DNA from: JAVBNC01 sp031551765
GTDB taxonomy: Bacteria; Desulfobacterota; Desulfovibrionia; Desulfovibrionales; Desulfovibrionaceae
Assembly (NCBI GenBank): GCA_031551765.1
Contig: JAVBNC010000050.1
Location: 1 to 11,406, forward strand
Direction of reading: 5' to 3'
DNA: 11,406 bases
Position numbers and translations under genes: made by a program. Each line of letters opens with the position of its first letter. Position 1 is the first letter of the stretch. Below are positions 7,644-11,406 of the stretch, piece by piece. The notes under the pieces are model-generated. The model was not told where the DNA came from, made no database searches, and saw nothing but the letters and a program-made list of their open reading frames with translations.

Positions 7644-10085
7644 GTGTCTGAGAAGCCATTAGTGAGCATAGAGCAGGAACTGAGGAAATCGTATCTGGAA
7701 TATTCCCTGTCGGTGATTATCGGACGGGCCATTCCGGACGTGCGGGACGGTTTGAAGCCGGTGCACCGGCGCATCATGTTCGCGCAGTATGAGCTGGGCA
7801 ACGGGTATACCCGGCCTCCCAAGAAGTCCGCGCGGGTGGTGGGTGACGTTATCGGTAAGTACCACCCGCACGGCGATTCGGCCGTGTACGACGCCTTGGT
7901 GCGCATGGCGCAGGATTTTTCCATGCGCGACACCCTGGTGGAAGGCCAGGGCAACTTCGGCTCCATAGACGGCGACGCGCCCGCGGCCATGCGGTACACG
8001 GAAGTGCGCATGTCCCGCCTGGCCGGGGAGTTTCTGGACGACATCGACAAAGAGACGGTGGAGTTCCGGCCCAACTACGACAATACTCTGCTGGAACCGG
8101 AAGTTCTGCCCACCAAAGTGCCCAACCTGCTGCTCAACGGCTCTTCCGGCATTGCGGTGGGCATGGCCACGAACATTCCGCCCCACAACCTGGGGGAACT
8201 GTGCGACGGCCTGCTGCTGCTGCTGGAAGACGGGGAATGCGACGTTTCCGATTTGATGACCTGCATCAAGGGGCCGGATTTCCCCACGGGCGGCTTCGTC
8301 TACGCGGGCCAGGGCCTGGTGGATGCTTACGCCACGGGCCGGGGTTCCGTGAAGATACGCGGCAAGGTGGAGGTGGAAACCCGGAAAAAGGGCGTGGAAG
8401 CCATTGTCATCCGCGAAATCCCCTTTGCCCTGAACAAGTCCAGCCTGGTGGAAAAAATCGCCGTCCTGGTCAACGAGAAGCGCATAGACGGGGTCTCCGA
8501 CCTGCGGGACGAATCCGACCGCAAGGGCATCCGCATCGTGCTGGACCTCAAGCGCGGCACCATCCCGGATATCATCATCAATTCGCTGTACAAGTATACG
8601 CCGCTGGAAACCTCGTTCAGCTACAACATGCTGGCCGTGGTGGGCAACAAGCCGCAGCTGCTGACGCTCAAAGCCGCGCTGTCCTCGTTCCTGGAGCACC
8701 GGCGCGAGGTGGTTATCCGCCGCACGCGCTACGATTTGAAAAAGTCCGAGGCGAGAGCGCATATTCTGGAAGGCCTGCGCATCGCGCTGGACAATATCGA
8801 CGAAGTGGTTCGCCTGATCCGGGAATCCAAAACCCCGCAGGAAGCCAAGGAAAAGCTCATGGTCCGCTTCGGCCTGTCCGACGTGCAGTCCCAGGCTATC
8901 TTGGACATGCGTCTGCAGCGCCTGACCAACCTTGAGCACGAAAAGCTGCTGGAAGAATACCGCGAGCTGCTCAAGCTCATCGAGTACCTGCGTTCCATCC
9001 TGGAGAACGAAGAGGTGCTGCGCGGCGTCATCCGCGACGAGATCACGGAACTGAAAACCACCTACGCCACGCCACGGCGTTCGGAAATCGTGGTGGACGA
9101 CCTGGAAGGCATCGACATCGAAGACCTGATCCCGGACGAGGACGTGGTCATCACCCTGTCCCGGCGCGGCTACATCAAGCGCACCACGCTGGACAACTAC
9201 CAGCAGCAGAAGCGCGGCGGCAAGGGCATAGCCGGCCTGCACACCGGCGACGACGATTTCGTGCAGGATTTCATCACCACCACCAACCACCAGTATCTGC
9301 TGCTCTTCACCAACAAGGGCCGCATGTTCCAGCTGAAAGTGCACCAGGTGCCGGAAGGCAGCCGCACGGCCAAGGGCGCGCATATCGCCAACCTGATGCC
9401 CATGGACAAGGACGAGTGGGTGGCCACGGTGCTCTCCATCCGCGAATTCACGGACGAGCGCTACTTCCTGTTCGTCACCAAGCGGGGCATGGTCAAGCGT
9501 TCCCCGGCCTCCATGTACGCCAAGTGCCGCAAGACCGGCCTTATCGCCGTGGGCCTGCGCGAGGATGACGAGCTGATCACCGTGCGTGAGGTCTGCGATA
9601 CCTGCAACGTGGTGCTGACCACCAAAGACGGCCTGGCCATACGCTTCATGGGCCAGGAAGCGCGGCCCATGGGCCGGGGCGCTTCCGGCGTCAAGGGCGT
9701 GGCCCTGCGCGGCAGCGACGCCGTGGTGGCCTGCGTGACCGTGGAAGCCGGGGAAGACCCGGAAATCATGACCGTTTCCCGCAACGGCTACGGCAAGCGC
9801 ACCAAGCTGGAACTGTACCGGGTGCAGTCGCGCGGCGGCAAGGGCATCATCAACTTCAAGGTCACGCCCAAGACCGGCGACGTGTTGGGCGCCATGACCG
9901 TGGGCGAACACGATGCGCTCATCCTGCTTTCGTCCACCAACAAAATTATCCGCATCGGGGTCAACGACGTGCGCAGCATAGGCCGGGCAACGCAGGGCGT
10001 GCGCCTGGTTTCCCTGGACGGCAACGCGGAAGTGGTGGGCTTTGACCGCATAGACGAAAGCAACGGCGACGGCCAGGGCGAGTAA
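7644..10085 (+). CDS. gyrA: DNA gyrase subunit A
   Basis: An 813-residue DNA-cutting and wrapping subunit of gyrase. The winged-helix region has the catalytic tyrosine Y118 in AAMRYTE (E. coli Y122). The quinolone region is HPHGDSAVYDALVRM, with S79 and D83 at the positions of E. coli S83 and D87, i.e. the unmutated, drug-sensitive residues. Tower and coiled-coil regions follow to about residue 490. The C-terminal beta-pinwheel carries the GyrA box QKRGGKG (522-528), which distinguishes gyrase from topoisomerase IV ParC. The GTG at 7644 is supported by the SD GGAGG. The stop overlaps the next start as TAATG. The tail is mildly acidic. Confidence 0.98.
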   Translation: MSEKPLVSIEQELRKSYLEYSLSVIIGRAIPDVRDGLKPVHRRIMFAQYELGNGYTRPPKKSARVVGDVIGKYHPHGDSAVYDALVRMAQDFSMRDTLVEGQGNFGSIDGDAPAAMRYTEVRMSRLAGEFLDDIDKETVEFRPNYDNTLLEPEVLPTKVPNLLLNGSSGIAVGMATNIPPHNLGELCDGLLLLLEDGECDVSDLMTCIKGPDFPTGGFVYAGQGLVDAYATGRGSVKIRGKVEVETRKKGVEAIVIREIPFALNKSSLVEKIAVLVNEKRIDGVSDLRDESDRKGIRIVLDLKRGTIPDIIINSLYKYTPLETSFSYNMLAVVGNKPQLLTLKAALSSFLEHRREVVIRRTRYDLKKSEARAHILEGLRIALDNIDEVVRLIRESKTPQEAKEKLMVRFGLSDVQSQAILDMRLQRLTNLEHEKLLEEYRELLKLIEYLRSILENEEVLRGVIRDEITELKTTYATPRRSEIVVDDLEGIDIEDLIPDEDVVITLSRRGYIKRTTLDNYQQQKRGGKGIAGLHTGDDDFVQDFITTTNHQYLLLFTNKGRMFQLKVHQVPEGSRTAKGAHIANLMPMDKDEWVATVLSIREFTDERYFLFVTKRGMVKRSPASMYAKCRKTGLIAVGLREDDELITVREVCDTCNVVLTTKDGLAIRFMGQEARPMGRGASGVKGVALRGSDAVVACVTVEAGEDPEIMTVSRNGYGKRTKLELYRVQSRGGKGIINFKVTPKTGDVLGAMTVGEHDALILLSSTNKIIRIGVNDVRSIGRATQGVRLVSLDGNAEVVGFDRIDESNGDGQGE

Positions 10086-10912
10086 TGCGGGCGTTTCGCA
10101 CAGCAACCGGCATGACCGCAAGAGTGCTTGCGGTCATGCTGCTGTGTCTTGCGCTCGCCGCCTGCCTGAAAGAGGAAAAGCGCGCCCGCAACGACATAGA
10201 AGAAGCCCGCACCGCGCTGATGCAGCGGGACTTCATCAGCGCGGAGCACGCCTTTGAGCGCTACCTGCGCCGCAACCCGGACGGCAAAAGCCGCTGGGAA
10301 GCCTGGAACAGTCTGGTGGACCTGGCCCTGACCGTGCGCCACGACCGCAAGGCCGCCATAGAGCTGCTGGAAGCCATGCGCCTGGAGTTCGGGAAAGAGC
10401 CGGGCCGCAGCCGCCTTGTGGTGCGCCAGTTGGGGGCCCTGTACCAGCTTTCCCGCAAGTACGACCAGGCGCTCACCATGTGGGCCATTGTCGCGGAAGA
10501 TAAAGCCGCTCCGCCGGAAGAGCGGGCCGAAGCCTACCGCGACCAGGCGGAAATCTACATGCGCCGTCTGGAGTTCGAAACGGCCAAAGAAGCCCTGAAC
10601 CGCTGTCTGGCCCAGAACGTGACCGGCACCGTGCGCGGCCAGTGTCTGTACGACCGCGCGGAAGCCCACATGGCCGAGGAAAATCTGCCGGAAGCCATAG
10701 GCAACCTGCGCGCCGTGCTGGCCCAGGAAGGCGTGGCCGCGCCGCTACGGTCCCTCAGCATGTTCATGCTGGCCGACGCCCTGGAGCTGCAAGGCAACAA
10801 CAAGGAATCCCTGGAGCTTTTCCAGCGGTTGCTCACCACCTACCCCAACCCCCAGGTGGTGGAAAAACGCATCAACGCGTTGAAAAAGAGGGCGGGGGGT
10901 AGCAAGCGGTAG
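10085..10912 (+). CDS. TPR-like repeat lipoprotein
   Basis: A 275-residue predicted lipoprotein. The signal peptide has a hydrophobic stretch (about 13-26) and a lipobox ending L-A-A-C27. The residue after the cysteine is Leu, not Asp, which by the E. coli rule favours the outer membrane. The mature part is helical with TPR-like pairs: ISAEHAFERYLRRNP (51-65), YDQALTMWAIVAED (126-139), FETAKEALNRCLAQ (164-177), LPEAIGNLRAVLAQ (201-214) and NKESLELFQRLLTTYP (239-254). Such proteins usually serve as scaffolds in envelope complexes; some resemblance to BamD- or CpoB-like proteins is generic and no specific role is claimed. ATG 10085 is chosen over ATG 10112 because AGGG lies upstream and the stop/start overlap TAATG suggests coupling to gyrA. 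The signal-peptide codons hold a perfect hairpin (10110-10139). Repeat copy C follows. Confidence 0.88.
   Translation: MRAFRTATGMTARVLAVMLLCLALAACLKEEKRARNDIEEARTALMQRDFISAEHAFERYLRRNPDGKSRWEAWNSLVDLALTVRHDRKAAIELLEAMRLEFGKEPGRSRLVVRQLGALYQLSRKYDQALTMWAIVAEDKAAPPEERAEAYRDQAEIYMRRLEFETAKEALNRCLAQNVTGTVRGQCLYDRAEAHMAEENLPEAIGNLRAVLAQEGVAAPLRSLSMFMLADALELQGNNKESLELFQRLLTTYPNPQVVEKRINALKKRAGGSKR
10110..10139 (+). repeat. Perfect 13-bp-arm inverted repeat inside the lipoprotein signal-peptide codons
   Basis: GCATGACCGCAAG (10110-10122) and CTTGCGGTCATGC (10127-10139) are exact reverse complements around the loop AGTG. The hairpin is 25 nt downstream of the start and includes the alternative ATG at 10112. 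It lies just past the gyrA stop. It could limit translation or stabilise the upstream gyrA message; no U-tract follows, so it is not a typical terminator. Confidence 0.85.
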
Positions 10913-11192
10913 TTAAAAGAATGCCTCCGGCGGCCAAAGAGGGCTCCGCCCTCTCTGGACTCACCCGCCAAGGACTGGCGCCCCTGGACCCCATACAGGG
11001 TGACTAGGAGAATGGTGCGGATCTGCCGTTCCGCTGACTCGGCACTTCCTGTGCCTCGCCCCTGCGGGGCGCCGGGGAAGACCCCAACGGGCAATTTTGC
11101 TATCCTGCAAAATTGTCGCGCCACGGCGCTCACTTACGGCCGTGCGCTGACTTGAAAACAGGTGCTGACCTATTCTTGTCCGATTGGATTGG

Positions 11193-11360
11193 ATCAACGT
11201 GACACGCCCCCTTTGACCCCATCACAGTTCTTTGTAAGGGGATAGGGGGTCGGGGGGAAAGGGGGAACCTTTCTTGGAAGAAAGGTTGCCCCGTTACCCC
11301 CGACCCCCAATACCCCTACAAAGAACTTTGATGGGGTAGATTGGGGCGTTTTGCGTTGAT
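11193..11360. mobile_element. 168-bp palindrome with ATCAACG/CGTTGAT ends (MITE-like module)
   Basis: Arms 11193-11275 and 11278-11360 are each 83 nt, align without gaps, and pair at 69 of 83 positions around a GG centre. The ends are ATCAACG and CGTTGAT. Copy B shows the same left arm starting ATCAACG at 7493, also 83 nt from its centre. A palindrome of fixed arm length with inverted ends resembles a non-autonomous transposable element. No target-site duplication was recognised and no transposase is in view, so 'mobile' is an inference. Confidence 0.55.
11238..11265 (+). other. Predicted G-quadruplex motif in left arm of copy C palindrome
   Basis: G-runs of 4, 5, 6 and 5 are separated by loops of 3, 2 and 3 nt. 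The right arm carries the matching motif on the - strand (C-runs at 11289-11292, 11297-11301, 11304-11308 and 11313-11316). Either strand could therefore fold as a quadruplex or the two arms could pair as a hairpin. Confidence 0.6.
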
Positions 11361-11406
11361 ACAAGCCCAGAGGTCAATTTTAGGTAAGCACCTTTTTTTC
11401 AATGAG
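11361..11406. other. Window end, no feature recognised
   Basis: A short AT-richer stretch with a T7 run (11391-11397) preceded by a weak 4-bp stem, AGGT/ACCT. This is too weak to call a terminator, and no gene start is visible. Confidence 0.3.

Larger units (their letters stand above)
10931..11360 (+). repeat. Composite intergenic repeat, copy C (after the lipoprotein gene)
   Basis: It begins about 18 bp after the stop. Hairpin 1 has arms AGAGGGC/GCCCTCT (10938-10954), changed on both sides relative to copies A and B. Next are the CCAAGGACTGGCGCCCCTGG region, hairpins GGCAC/GTGCC (11041-11055), GCCCC/GGGGC, GGGG/CCCC, and CAATTTTGC/GCAAAATTG (11092-11115). The linker from GCGCTCAC is shared with B but then diverges and lacks hairpin 9. 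The 3' module is the complete palindrome at 11193-11360. This is the only copy with both ends of the palindrome in view. Confidence 0.9.

Noticed and set aside
7659..10121. Long - strand open frame (820 codons) opposite gyrA
   Set aside because: Same cause as above; gyrA is certain and fills the region.
11380..11397. Possible terminator: AGGT/ACCT stem and T7
   Set aside because: A 4-bp AT-containing stem is too weak to call, and no gene is seen feeding into it beyond the large palindrome.

Overview
The window carries a chromosomal replication-initiation locus: dnaA, dnaN, gyrB and gyrA in a row on the + strand, followed by a TPR-type lipoprotein gene. A membrane-anchored M23 peptidase gene lies upstream on the - strand, divergent from dnaA. 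The GC-rich coding sequence, the order dnaA-dnaN-gyrB-gyrA with no recF between dnaN and gyrB, the compact and divergent DnaA, and an 805-residue Gram-negative-type GyrB suggest a Gram-negative of the Desulfovibrio group (Desulfovibrionaceae). That placement is inferred from gene order and protein flavour, not from a search.

Layout. 1-345: inverted copy A of an intergenic repeat, just past the stop codon of the M23 gene. 353-1684 (-): M23 peptidase. 1685-2190: divergent intergenic region with an AT-rich palindromic segment, a candidate for origin unwinding or promoters. 2191-3486: dnaA. 3487-3621: short spacer. 3622-4782: dnaN, overlapping gyrB by ATGA. 4779-7196: gyrB. 7197-7643: spacer with repeat copy B. 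7644-10085: gyrA, overlapping the next gene by TAATG. 10085-10912: lipoprotein. 10913-11406: repeat copy C and the window end.

The genes form one functional set. DnaA starts replication, the DnaN clamp tethers polymerase, and gyrase (GyrB2GyrA2) removes supercoils ahead of the fork. The lipoprotein is probably cotranscribed with gyrA and its job is not evident.

The most unusual content is non-coding. Three copies of one composite repeat of about 350-430 bp each sit directly behind a stop codon, always in the same orientation relative to the preceding gene. Each has a 5' array of small hairpins, a linker, and a 3' module built around a G-rich palindrome. In copy C that palindrome is 168 bp, with two 83-nt arms that match at 69 positions. 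In copy B the inner 25 bp of each arm are perfectly complementary and end 31 bp before the gyrA ribosome binding site. Hairpin arms change between copies while pairing is kept, which suggests that structure is conserved. A separate perfect 13-bp-arm hairpin lies inside the signal-peptide codons of the lipoprotein gene.
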